NCBI RefSeq assembly: GCF_019799965.1
Contig: NZ_JABGCJ010000001.1
Location: forward strand, 620,001 to 684,000
DNA: 64,000 nt
Direction of reading: 5' to 3'
Source of the DNA: Modestobacter italicus
GTDB lineage: Bacteria > Actinomycetota > Actinomycetes > Mycobacteriales > Geodermatophilaceae
Positions 41,011 to 48,899 of this stretch are shown here, in pieces. The notes below the pieces were generated by a model. That model was not told where the DNA came from, searched no databases, and worked only from the letters and a program-made list of their open reading frames with translations. The position numbers and the translations under genes are program-made. The stretch's first letter is position 1, and every line of letters starts with the position of its first letter.

Positions 41011-42351
41011 TCAGCCGGCGAGCGCCACCGGGTCCGGCAGCACGCCCGGGGACCGCCGCGCGGCCCGCCGGGCGCGCAGGTACAGGAACGGGCCGGCCGC
41101 GAGACCGGTGAGCTCCTGCCGGGCCGCGCCGCGCGGGGCGGTCGCGGTCGCGCCGAGGCGGTCGCTGGTGGACTCCGCGATCCCCTTTCCGCGGGCGAGG
41201 CCGGCGGGCACGCGACGGAGCACCTCCCGGCGGGTGTCCCCCGCCAGCAGGCACTTGGCCAGGTAGGCCGCCAGCCCGGTGCCGTAGCCGAACAGCTGCC
41301 GCAGCAGAGCGGCGTCGTCGGCCCGGTGGTGGTGCCACACGACGGCCGCCGGCTCGTAGGCGATGCCGTGGCCGGCGCGCAGCACCCGGACGAAGGCGTC
41401 CAGGTCCTCACCGCCCCGGGTCAGCGTGCCCGCGCCCAGCGCCTCGTCGAACCCACCGAGCTCGAGCAGCACCTCGCGGTCGAAGGCGAAGTTCGCCCCC
41501 GTGCCGAACAGCCCCGGGGCGTAGGGGTAGAGCGGGTCAGCCGGCCGGTTGCCGGCCAGGTCGAACAGCTGGGGCGCGCACCGGGTCGACCACAGGGAGG
41601 TGCGGGCGTCGAAGTACTCCTCGGCCCGGCTGCTGATCCCGGCGGTGCAGACCAGCCCGGTCACGCAACCGACGTCCGCCTGACGCCGGAAGCCCCGGAG
41701 CAGACCCTGCACCCAGCGCGGGTCCACGGCGACGTCGTCGTCGGTGTAGGCCACGACGGAGCCACGGGCCTCGGCCAGGCCGCGGTTGCGGGCGCAGGAC
41801 AGCCCGGGCCGGGGTTCGACGACGTACCGGAACCGGGGGTCCTCGGCGGCGACCGCCTCGACGAGGCGTCGGGTGCGGTCGTCCGTCGGCGCGTTGTCGA
41901 CGACGACGATCTCCAGGTGCGGGTGGGTCAGTGCGGCCAGCCGGTCGAGGCAGCCGGTCAGGACGTCGCTGCGGTCCCGGGTGCACACCACCACCGAGAC
42001 GAGCTCGTCGTACTCGGCCAGCTCGGGACAGTGCCCCCCTGCGGCCGGCAGGGGCAGGTCGAGCGGGGCGGGCAGCCCGTCCTCCACCAGGTGGGCGGTG
42101 ACGGCCTCGGCGAACTCCAGGCGGGCCACCCGGGCGACCGCAGCGGCATCGAGCCCGGCGTCCCCGACCGCCACGGTCACGTAGCCCAGAGGTGCGCCGT
42201 GCAGCCGGACGAGGACCCGGGCGGTGTTCTCCCCGCGCAGGGGCAGGACCGCGCGCAGCCTCGGCTCGGCGGACAGCTCCAGCTCACAGCACCAGGTGCC
42301 GCCGCCGGCTGCGCCGTCGTGGGTCGCGCCCGGGGTGGACTCGTCGGACAT
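41011..42351 (-). CDS. GT2-family glycosyltransferase with N-terminal extension
   Basis: The 446-aa protein has an N-terminal domain of about 110 residues (beta-strand-rich, containing VLVRLHGAPLGYVTV), followed by a GT-A domain. GT2 marks are LVSVVVCTRDRSDVLTGCLD, PGLSCARNRGLAEARGSV, VAYTDDDVAVDP (metal site DDD) and GTLTRGGEDLDAFVRVL near the catalytic base. The N-terminal module of this type is often seen in actinobacterial GT2 enzymes near polytopic membrane proteins. The ATG follows GAGAGG. It is the last gene of the minus-strand half of the island, 41 bases after the small membrane protein gene. Confidence 0.87.
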   Translation of the reverse strand: MSDESTPGATHDGAAGGGTWCCELELSAEPRLRAVLPLRGENTARVLVRLHGAPLGYVTVAVGDAGLDAAAVARVARLEFAEAVTAHLVEDGLPAPLDLPLPAAGGHCPELAEYDELVSVVVCTRDRSDVLTGCLDRLAALTHPHLEIVVVDNAPTDDRTRRLVEAVAAEDPRFRYVVEPRPGLSCARNRGLAEARGSVVAYTDDDVAVDPRWVQGLLRGFRRQADVGCVTGLVCTAGISSRAEEYFDARTSLWSTRCAPQLFDLAGNRPADPLYPYAPGLFGTGANFAFDREVLLELGGFDEALGAGTLTRGGEDLDAFVRVLRAGHGIAYEPAAVVWHHHRADDAALLRQLFGYGTGLAAYLAKCLLAGDTRREVLRRVPAGLARGKGIAESTSDRLGATATAPRGAARQELTGLAAGPFLYLRARRAARRSPGVLPDPVALAG

Positions 42352-42392
42352 GGGGGCCTCTCGATCGGTGTTCGGGTGCGGAGCGCGGCCGG

Positions 42393-42614
42393 TCAGCCCA
42401 GGTAGACGGCGAACCGGACCGCCACCGCGGCCAGGGCTGCGACGACCAGGACGACGAGCAGCCAGCCCAGCACAGGTGACCGCCGCCGTTCCGGGACGAC
42501 GTCCCGTGCAGGGCCGGCGCGCAGCACCTGGTCGCGGGCCTCGAGGCCGAGAGCGAGCAGCCCGGCCAGCACGAAGACCGTGACGCCGACCCAGCCCGCG
42601 AGCGCATCCACCAC
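42393..42614 (-). CDS. Small membrane protein with two helices
   Basis: This 73-aa protein (GTG start) has hydrophobic helices at about residues 8-24 (VGVTVFVLAGLLALGL) and 48-68 (LGWLLVVLVVAALAAVAV), joined by a basic, Arg-rich loop. No enzymatic motif is seen. It begins three bases after the stop of the large membrane protein gene and precedes the GT2 gene, so it is part of the operon. It may be an accessory subunit or anchor for the membrane glycosyltransfer machinery. The family was not recognised. Confidence 0.65.
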   Translation of the reverse strand: MVDALAGWVGVTVFVLAGLLALGLEARDQVLRAGPARDVVPERRRSPVLGWLLVVLVVAALAAVAVRFAVYLG

Positions 42615-42617
42615 CGG

Positions 42618-44870
42618 TCAGCCCTCCTGGTCCACGAGCTGCAGGGCGGTCGCGTCGGCGCCCTGGTAGATCACCTGGTAGAGGCCACGTTCGACGAGCG
42701 CGTCCGCGACCTCGGTCGTCCACCCCGCCGGCCGGTCGGCCGTCAGCTGGCCGACCACGTCCTGGGTACGGCCGACCACGATGAACTCCGGCTGCTCGAC
42801 CAGCGCGCAGGCGAGTGCCTCTCGTCCGCAGCCGGCCTCGGACATGTCCAGCGGCAGCCACTCGCCCACGTGCTCCCGACCGAGGGCACCGGTCGCGGCG
42901 AGCGTGCCGACCACGTCCCCGGGCTGGATCCGGTCGTACACCGCACCGGCCGCCGCGAGGTCGTCGTCGGTGACCCGTTCGAAGGCGACGTTGACCCCCC
43001 TGGTGGTGGTGACGCCCAGCCCGAGCACGAGCAGCGCGGCTGCGACCGCGACCAGCCGCAGCCGGCCGGGACGGCGGAGCAGCGGGGCGGCCACCCGCCG
43101 CACCGCCAGGACGGCGAGCGGGGCGAGCACCGGGGCCGCGAAGACGAAGACCCGCAGCACGACCTCACCGCCGTAGCTGCCCAGCAGGACCAGGGCACCG
43201 GAGCCGATGGCGAGGCCGGCGACGGGCAGGGCCTCCCGACGGTGACGGATGGTCCACCAGCCGGCCACGGCAGCCAGGCCGTAGAGCAGCGACCAGCCCA
43301 TCCGGAGGTTCTGCATCACCTGGTAGGTCGGGTCGCCGCTCACACGCGATCCGACGGCGGTGTCGAGGTTGCCGCCGGGGTTGCCGAGGTCACCCAGGAC
43401 CGTGCCGAGGTGACCCACCCAGTAGTCCGTCGCGCCGTAGACGAACCACGCGAGGAAGAACAGCGAGACGACCAGCCACAGCCTGCGGTACTGGGTGTGC
43501 CCGGAGACCGTGAAGGTCAGCAGGGCGAAGACGAGGGTCACCGGCGTCAGCTGGTGCGACACGACCACGGCCATGGCCAGGACCAGGAGCGCCAGCTCCC
43601 AGGCCGCGGACCGCCGCGGCGTGACTCCCGGGGGGAGCGCCGGGCGACGGCGGGCCGCCAGCCAGGCCCGCGTCCACCAGGATCCCGCCGTCGGCGGCGT
43701 CCCGGCTCGGCTCAGCATCCAGAGCAGGACGGCGATGACGACCAGGTAGAGCAGCAGCGCGGTGGCCTGCGGGGAGAAGTAGTCCTGCTGGAACCAGTTG
43801 CCGCCCAGGTACACGAACACCGACGCCCAGGCCAGCCGGCGCGAACGGGTGATGCACCGGGCGATGACGAGCAACGGGGCGATGGCGGCGAGGTTGTAGA
43901 AGACCGGTGCCAGGGAGAGGAAGGTGCTGGCGTCGCCCACTCCGGCGAGCCGCACGAGCACGGCGCCCGCGGCGAAGAAGCTGGGCCAGTAGGCCCGGGC
44001 GTCCAACCCCACGAAGGACGCCTGGTGCTCGGTGATGAACCGGCTGAAGCCGACGTGCAGCCAGCCGACCGACACCCCCGCCTGACCGTCGGCGACGTTG
44101 GAGAAGCCGTAGACGACCACGGTCAGGACGACCGCAGTGGCGGCCAGCACCGGCCCGTCCAGGGTCCGGCGGGTCAGCTGGACGGCCCCGACCACGGCCA
44201 CCAGGACGAGCGCGACGACGTAGGGCAGACCCACGACCCCGATCACCCCGAGCGCCCCGGCGTCGTCCAGGTCCACCTGGCGGGTGGCGACCCACCACGA
44301 CGCTGCGGCGCAGAGCAGCAGCGCGGGCGACGCCGGGCGGGTCCACGTCGCCAGGCGGGAGCGGTCCGGTGTGCCCACGGCATCAGCACGTCCGGCCCGC
44401 TGGACCCACCGCCGGACGGCGACGCCGCCGGCGGCGAGGGTGGCAGGCACCCCGGCACCGCTGCCCGGGATGCGCTCCAGGGCCACGGCCGCCGTGACCA
44501 CGGACAGCAGCCCGACCGACGCCGCGGTGACGGTCGGGTGCCACCAGCCGGCCAGCACCTGCGCGGCCGAGGTCAGCAGCAGCACCGAGATGCTCAGGCC
44601 GACCGCCAGCGAGGCGCTGAGCAGGGTGTTCGGCACCCGCAGCAGTGCGGCCAACGGGACACCGGGCACCATCAGCACGAAGGCCAGTGCCAGCAACGTG
44701 CGGCCGGGGACGGCTGGGTCGAGCGCGGCCACGAGGGGCGCGGCGATGGCCACGGCCACGCTCACCCACAGCACGGTCCGCCCGGCCGACCAGCCGTCGT
44801 CCCTGCCCGGGGCGCCGAGGGGAGCAGCGCGGTCGTCCGTGCGGTCACGGTCCGCCGTCAGTGCGGTCAC
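42618..44870 (-). CDS. Large polytopic membrane protein, GT-C-like
   Basis: The 750-aa protein has about fifteen to eighteen helices and ends in a soluble domain of about 120 residues (DDDLAAAGAVYDRIQPGDVV, EFIVVGRTQDVVGQL). A conserved-looking extracytoplasmic loop contains FITEHQASFVGLDARAYWPSFF, with an Asp placed like the catalytic acid of GT-C enzymes that use polyprenyl-phosphate sugars. GGNWFQQDYFSPQATALLLY follows. I infer an integral membrane glycosyltransferase, but no named family is certain. GTG at 44868-44870 overlaps the stop of the condensation-type gene (GTGA). Confidence 0.65.
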   Translation of the reverse strand: MTALTADRDRTDDRAAPLGAPGRDDGWSAGRTVLWVSVAVAIAAPLVAALDPAVPGRTLLALAFVLMVPGVPLAALLRVPNTLLSASLAVGLSISVLLLTSAAQVLAGWWHPTVTAASVGLLSVVTAAVALERIPGSGAGVPATLAAGGVAVRRWVQRAGRADAVGTPDRSRLATWTRPASPALLLCAAASWWVATRQVDLDDAGALGVIGVVGLPYVVALVLVAVVGAVQLTRRTLDGPVLAATAVVLTVVVYGFSNVADGQAGVSVGWLHVGFSRFITEHQASFVGLDARAYWPSFFAAGAVLVRLAGVGDASTFLSLAPVFYNLAAIAPLLVIARCITRSRRLAWASVFVYLGGNWFQQDYFSPQATALLLYLVVIAVLLWMLSRAGTPPTAGSWWTRAWLAARRRPALPPGVTPRRSAAWELALLVLAMAVVVSHQLTPVTLVFALLTFTVSGHTQYRRLWLVVSLFFLAWFVYGATDYWVGHLGTVLGDLGNPGGNLDTAVGSRVSGDPTYQVMQNLRMGWSLLYGLAAVAGWWTIRHRREALPVAGLAIGSGALVLLGSYGGEVVLRVFVFAAPVLAPLAVLAVRRVAAPLLRRPGRLRLVAVAAALLVLGLGVTTTRGVNVAFERVTDDDLAAAGAVYDRIQPGDVVGTLAATGALGREHVGEWLPLDMSEAGCGREALACALVEQPEFIVVGRTQDVVGQLTADRPAGWTTEVADALVERGLYQVIYQGADATALQLVDQEG

Positions 44871-46180
44871 CGGGTCACCGCCGTGCCGGCCAGCAGGTCC
44901 CAGGGCCGGCAGACGAGGTCGTCGGCCGCGGCGGCGACGGCGTCCCGCGACGCCACCGACCCGCCGAACGAGATGGCCACCTGGAGCGTCCGGTCCCATT
45001 CGCTGGTGGTGGCGGTGACACCGGCCAGCGCAGCGGGTGCGGCGGCCGTGATCACCCCGCGGTGCGCCTCCCTGGGGTCCCAGGGGAGTCTGCGGAGCGG
45101 GGTCGCCGCGCCCAGGTGGGTCAGCACGACCGGGCCGGCCGACGGGCGCTCCGGCCGGAACCGGGACGCCAGCCCGACCGCCGGCGCGAGGGTCTCCCCC
45201 GCCGTGGCCGCCAGCAGCGACACCAACGGCAGGCCCAGGGCAGCGTCCCCACGGATCTGGTCACCCATCCTGCGGGGGTCCCGGCAGCTCGGGTCCTCGA
45301 GTCGCAGCGCGCCGGCGAAGTTGCCCTCGACGTGCGACCTGCGAGGGAGATAGCGGCGCAGGTCGTACATGACCACGCTGTCCGTCGTCGGGCCCACGAC
45401 CCCGTGCTCCTCCAGCGCGATGCGCGCGGCGGCCATCATGAGCACGGCCACCGACACGCCGGGGTGGTGCGCCTCGGCCCACTGGCGGAGCAGGGCCACC
45501 GAGTCCGGCGCACCGTGAGCGACCACCAGCCCGAGCTCGGACGCCGGTCCGCCACTGCCCTCGCGAGGAGCTCGGCCGCGCCGTCGGCTCACCCGGGCCA
45601 CCGCGGTGCGCCAGGTCTGCCACTGCGGCTCACGGACCAGGGTGTCCCAGCTCGCCCGGAGCAGCGGCCTCGCCAGAGCGGACTCCGCCCGGGCCAGCCC
45701 GTTCGGCACGCTGGCGTCGGCGGCCGCCCGCAACAGCCCGGGGATGAGCTCCGCCACGGCGAACGTGCCGTCACCGAGGACGTGGTGCACCTGCCAGGCC
45801 TGCCAGCCGTCGCCCACCGTGACGACGAAGGGCCGCTCGTCGCACGGCTCGCGCAACAGCTGCTCGGCCACGTCCGCCGGCGCGCGGGGCGCCCGCCCGC
45901 GGGCATCGACGACCAGGCGTCGGAGCCAGTCCGCCATCTGCTCCGCCGGGACCGGGGTCCACCGTCCGGAGGCACCGTCGAACCGGCACAGCGCCCGAGC
46001 CGAAGGGGTGTCGTCGTGCAGGCGCAGGAGCGCAGTGCGCAGCGCCTCCGCGTCGATCACCGGGTCGACGCCGCTGAGCACGCAGACCGTCTGGATGCCC
46101 CGCCAGAGGCGGTCCCGGACGTCGACTCGACGGGATCCCGGCCGCACGGGGTGGGCAGGCCGGGTGGCCGAGGAGGTCAA
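44867..46180 (-). CDS. Stand-alone condensation/CoA-dependent acyltransferase superfamily protein
   Basis: This 437-aa protein carries the HHxxxDG-type catalytic motif as WQVHHVLGDGTFAVAEL (about residues 125-141) and a later DLRRYLPRRSHVEGNFAGAL region typical of the condensation, PapA and WS/DGAT superfamily. These enzymes use the second His to transfer an acyl group from a carrier or CoA to an alcohol or amine. The start is TTG at 46178-46180, five bases after GGGGAG, and it overlaps the stop of a 27-codon upstream ORF (TTGA). Its position in the island suggests acyl transfer from the carrier-domain protein onto a glycan or glycolipid (inference). Confidence 0.78.
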   Translation of the reverse strand: MTSSATRPAHPVRPGSRRVDVRDRLWRGIQTVCVLSGVDPVIDAEALRTALLRLHDDTPSARALCRFDGASGRWTPVPAEQMADWLRRLVVDARGRAPRAPADVAEQLLREPCDERPFVVTVGDGWQAWQVHHVLGDGTFAVAELIPGLLRAAADASVPNGLARAESALARPLLRASWDTLVREPQWQTWRTAVARVSRRRGRAPREGSGGPASELGLVVAHGAPDSVALLRQWAEAHHPGVSVAVLMMAAARIALEEHGVVGPTTDSVVMYDLRRYLPRRSHVEGNFAGALRLEDPSCRDPRRMGDQIRGDAALGLPLVSLLAATAGETLAPAVGLASRFRPERPSAGPVVLTHLGAATPLRRLPWDPREAHRGVITAAAPAALAGVTATTSEWDRTLQVAISFGGSVASRDAVAAAADDLVCRPWDLLAGTAVTR

Positions 46181-46260
46181 GAGATCTCCCCGCGGTCGGG
46201 CAGCGGTCGCTGGACCCGGTTGGCCGCGGTCGCGACGGTCGAGGTGGCCGTGTCGTCCAT
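46177..46260 (-). CDS. 27-residue peptide ORF coupled to the condensation-type gene
   Basis: An ATG at 46258-46260, preceded by GGAGG three bases away, opens a 27-codon frame (begins MDDTATSTVATAANRVQRP, ends RGEIS). Its TGA stop overlaps the TTG start of the next gene. It is Thr/Ala-rich with a polar C-terminus and has no signal or membrane segment. It may be a leader that couples translation, or a real small protein. No similarity is recognised. Confidence 0.4.
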   Translation of the reverse strand: MDDTATSTVATAANRVQRPLPDRGEIS

Positions 46261-46583
46261 GGTCCTCCGTTCGAGTGCCGCGGACGCTCACGCCGAACTC
46301 GCCCGGCTCCCCGCGTGGGAGGGGGTTCGTCCCCCACCCGATCGCAGGCAAGTATCGGGCGATCCAGGTGCGTTGGGGCCCTGGAGCACCCATACCGCCA
46401 CAGATATCGCCCAGAGGGGTGACGCCCCGGCGAGGCCGGCCGGTCACCGTCCATCCGCTCGGTCACCCGCGCGGGGGTCACCCGTCCCGGGCCGGAGCGC
46501 GGCGACGGGCAGCACCACCACATGCCACCGCCCCGGTCATCCGTGCTCGGATGACCGGGGCGGTGTGGTGTCTCGCGGAGGGG
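46181..46583. other. Region between the condensation-type operon and the formate dehydrogenase operon
   Basis: Apart from the 27-codon ORF and the terminator at 46525-46564, these 403 bases hold only the presumed promoter of the minus-strand acyl/glycan operon. No further ORF, RNA or repeat is recognised. Confidence 0.45.
46525..46564 (-). terminator. Terminator of the formate dehydrogenase operon
   Basis: An uninterrupted 18-bp stem (46525-46542 with 46547-46564) closes on the tetraloop TGCT, starting 20 bases after the NrfD-like gene's stop. The outer flanks add partial pairing (CACCACCAC with GTGTGGTG). It is the strongest hairpin seen in the window. Confidence 0.92.
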
Positions 46584-47801
46584 TCAGCGGGTGATGGTGC
46601 TGGCCTCGCCGCTGGTGATGTCGTTGCCCTCGGTGCCGTCGGTCGTGGCGCCCCGGGCCGCCTCGCGGGCGGCGATCCGCTCGCGCTGCGGGATGACCGT
46701 GTACTTCGGGTCCTTGGCGCTGGCCATGCCCGCCTCGAAGACGCCCATCCGGGTCAGCAGCGAACCGGCGGCCAGCAGCACGCCGCCGGCCACCGCGCCG
46801 GGACGCTTGCGGCCCAGCAGCGCGGTGATGGCGGCGCCGCCGACGGTGGCCGCCTTCGCCGCCTTCATCAGCTTGCCGGCCTTGCCCAGGTGGTAGGGCT
46901 CGCTGACCACGCCGTGGCCGTTCTCCACCTTGTGCATCGCCGCCAGCTCCAGCGCGACGCCGCCCAGCGCGACCCTGCGCGACGGGCCGGCCTCGTCGAC
47001 CGGGGTCAGCGCCATGGTGATGCCGCCACCGGCGGCCATCGCCGAACCGGCGAAGACGAACGGCAGCTCGTCGTAGGGCGCGTGCCACGACGGCACCGCG
47101 GTGTTGGCGATCAGCACCGCCGTGTAGGTCGCCATCGGCCCACCGAAGGCCGCCGCGCCGACCGCGGAGGACTTCCGCAGCAACGGGATGGCCCCGGCGA
47201 TCTTCGGCAGGAACGGCAGCACCTTGGTGCCCAGCCCCATGACCGGCTTGAGGTCCAGCAGCCGGAAGGCGGCGGCCGCCGAGGCCAGCGCGCTGAACGG
47301 CGACAGGATGTAGGAGCCCACCGACAGCGGCGAGGTCACCTTGAACACCCGCAGCATGTGCAGGAAGCGCTCGGGGCGGCCCAGGTCGTCGATCAGCAGC
47401 ACCACTGAGGCCAGCGCGCCGGCCCCGGCCACGTACTCGGCGTTGCGCGCCAGCTTCGGCCGGCCGGTGAACTCGGCCAGCGCCGCGATCACCGACGACG
47501 TGCCCGCGGCACCACCGAGGAAGAAGTAGATCGGGACCTCGGGGTTCTTCCAGGTCGGCGTCTTGATGATCTGGCGGCCGTAGTAGGAGCTGAACTCCGC
47601 CTCCGGCACCATCGCCGCCTCGCGGTTGCCACCGCCCCAGCCACCGCCGCCCTTGCGGCGCTTGCGCCGCGGCCTGGTGAGGTCCTCCCCGCCGGCCCGG
47701 TGCCAGCCCGCGCCCGGGGTGACCGGCGCGTCGCCGGCCGGCTCGTTGCCGGTGGGGCCGCTGCTGTCCGCCCCGCCGGACCCGTGCGACGACACCGTCA
47801 C
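46584..47801 (-). CDS. NrfD-type membrane subunit of formate dehydrogenase (quinone-reactive)
   Basis: The 405-aa protein has a long hydrophilic N-terminus (about 75 residues, Gly/Arg-rich) and a NrfD/PsrC-like bundle of about eight helices beginning PIYFFLGGAAGTSSVIAAL, with DDLGRPERFLHMLRVFKV and PSWHAPYDELPFVFAGSAM. It anchors the catalytic subunits and passes electrons to menaquinone. GTG at 47799-47801 is preceded by GGAGGCG and overlaps the beta-subunit stop (GTGA), so it is the third gene of fdhA-fdhB-nrfD. The usual cytochrome b gamma subunit is absent, typical of actinobacterial formate dehydrogenases. Confidence 0.9.
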   Translation of the reverse strand: MTVSSHGSGGADSSGPTGNEPAGDAPVTPGAGWHRAGGEDLTRPRRKRRKGGGGWGGGNREAAMVPEAEFSSYYGRQIIKTPTWKNPEVPIYFFLGGAAGTSSVIAALAEFTGRPKLARNAEYVAGAGALASVVLLIDDLGRPERFLHMLRVFKVTSPLSVGSYILSPFSALASAAAAFRLLDLKPVMGLGTKVLPFLPKIAGAIPLLRKSSAVGAAAFGGPMATYTAVLIANTAVPSWHAPYDELPFVFAGSAMAAGGGITMALTPVDEAGPSRRVALGGVALELAAMHKVENGHGVVSEPYHLGKAGKLMKAAKAATVGGAAITALLGRKRPGAVAGGVLLAAGSLLTRMGVFEAGMASAKDPKYTVIPQRERIAAREAARGATTDGTEGNDITSGEASTITR

Positions 47802-48877
47802 GACCGCCTCCGCCCCAGGAACGCCGAGCCGATGATGCCCACGATCATCGCCGCACCGGTGGCCGCGGCCTTCCACATCGCGGGCAGGTCGCGGGTGGTG
47901 ACGATCGGGTCCGGCGGCAGGCCGTAGACCTCCGGCTCGTCGAGCAGCAGGAAGAACGCCGAGTTGCCGCCGACGCCGTCGTTCTCGTCGCGGCCGTAGA
48001 GCCGGGCGCTCTCGACGCCCTGGCCCTTCAGCGTGGCCAGCCGGGCATCTGCCCGGGCCTGCAGCTCGTCGAGGTCGCCGAACTGGATCGACTGGGTCGG
48101 GCACGCGGTGGCACACGCCGGCTGCAGCCCGTCGGTGAGCCGGTCGTAGCACATCGTGCACTTGAAGACCCGGCCGTCGTCCTCGCGCTTGTCGATGACG
48201 CCGTAGGGGCAGGCCGGCACGCAGTAGCCGCAGCCGTTGCAGATGTCGCCCTGCACCACGACGGTGCCGAACTCGGTGCGGAACAGCGCACCGGTCGGGC
48301 AGACGTCCAGGCAGCCGGCGTGCGTGCAGTGCTTGCAGACGTCGGAGGACATCAGCCAGCGGATCTGCTTGTCGCCGCCGCTCTGGCTGGTCTGCGGGTC
48401 GAACTCGGAGAGCGCCTCGGCGTTGAGCACGCTGGTCTGCGCGTTCAGCGGGCCGTCGGCCTGCGGGCTGATCGGGTTGACCGGCAGACCGGAGTCGCGG
48501 CGGTCGTCGCCGGGCCGACCGATGGTCGGCATCGGCAGGTCGACCGCGCGGCTCTGCTCGATGAAGGCCACGTGCCGCCAGGAGTTCGCGCCGAGCATGC
48601 CGGTGTTGTCGTAGGACATCCCCGACATGCCCATGGCGTCCCGCTTGCCGTGCGAGTCGTCCATCGGGAGCGTGTTCCACTCCTTGCAGGCCACCTCGCA
48701 CGCCTTGCAGCCGATGCACACCGAGGTGTCGGTGAAGAACCCGACCCGGGCCGGGTGGTCCTCGCCGTACCCGGCCTCGCCCTGCACGTCGGGCAACGGC
48801 CCGAACAGCCGGTTCTCGGCCCCCGTCCCCGCCGAGCCCTTGCCCAGGCCCGGGCTCGCCGAGCTGACCGCGGTCAT
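47798..48877 (-). CDS. fdhB: Formate dehydrogenase beta subunit, four-cluster ferredoxin protein
   Basis: The 359-aa protein holds Cys motifs for four [4Fe-4S] clusters: CIGCKACEVAC, CKHCTHAGCLDVCP, CNGCGYCVPACP and CTMCYDRLTDGLQP...CATACP. A C-terminal membrane helix (AAATGAAMIVGIIGSAFLG) probably tethers it to the membrane. It carries electrons from the molybdopterin subunit to the NrfD-like subunit. A 60-residue insertion between the first two motifs (about residues 75-150) is typical of FdnH/FdoH-type beta subunits. ATG at 48875-48877 begins 22 bases after the fdhA stop. Confidence 0.95.
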   Translation of the reverse strand: MTAVSSASPGLGKGSAGTGAENRLFGPLPDVQGEAGYGEDHPARVGFFTDTSVCIGCKACEVACKEWNTLPMDDSHGKRDAMGMSGMSYDNTGMLGANSWRHVAFIEQSRAVDLPMPTIGRPGDDRRDSGLPVNPISPQADGPLNAQTSVLNAEALSEFDPQTSQSGGDKQIRWLMSSDVCKHCTHAGCLDVCPTGALFRTEFGTVVVQGDICNGCGYCVPACPYGVIDKREDDGRVFKCTMCYDRLTDGLQPACATACPTQSIQFGDLDELQARADARLATLKGQGVESARLYGRDENDGVGGNSAFFLLLDEPEVYGLPPDPIVTTRDLPAMWKAAATGAAMIVGIIGSAFLGRRRS

Positions 48878-48899
48878 CGCGTTCCCTGCTTCCCGTGTG

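Noticed and set aside
38180-41338. A 1052-residue minus-strand ORF antisense to the acyl fusion gene
   Set aside because: Gly/Arg/Val-rich shadow composition, while the plus strand encodes complete adenylation, carrier and thioesterase motifs.
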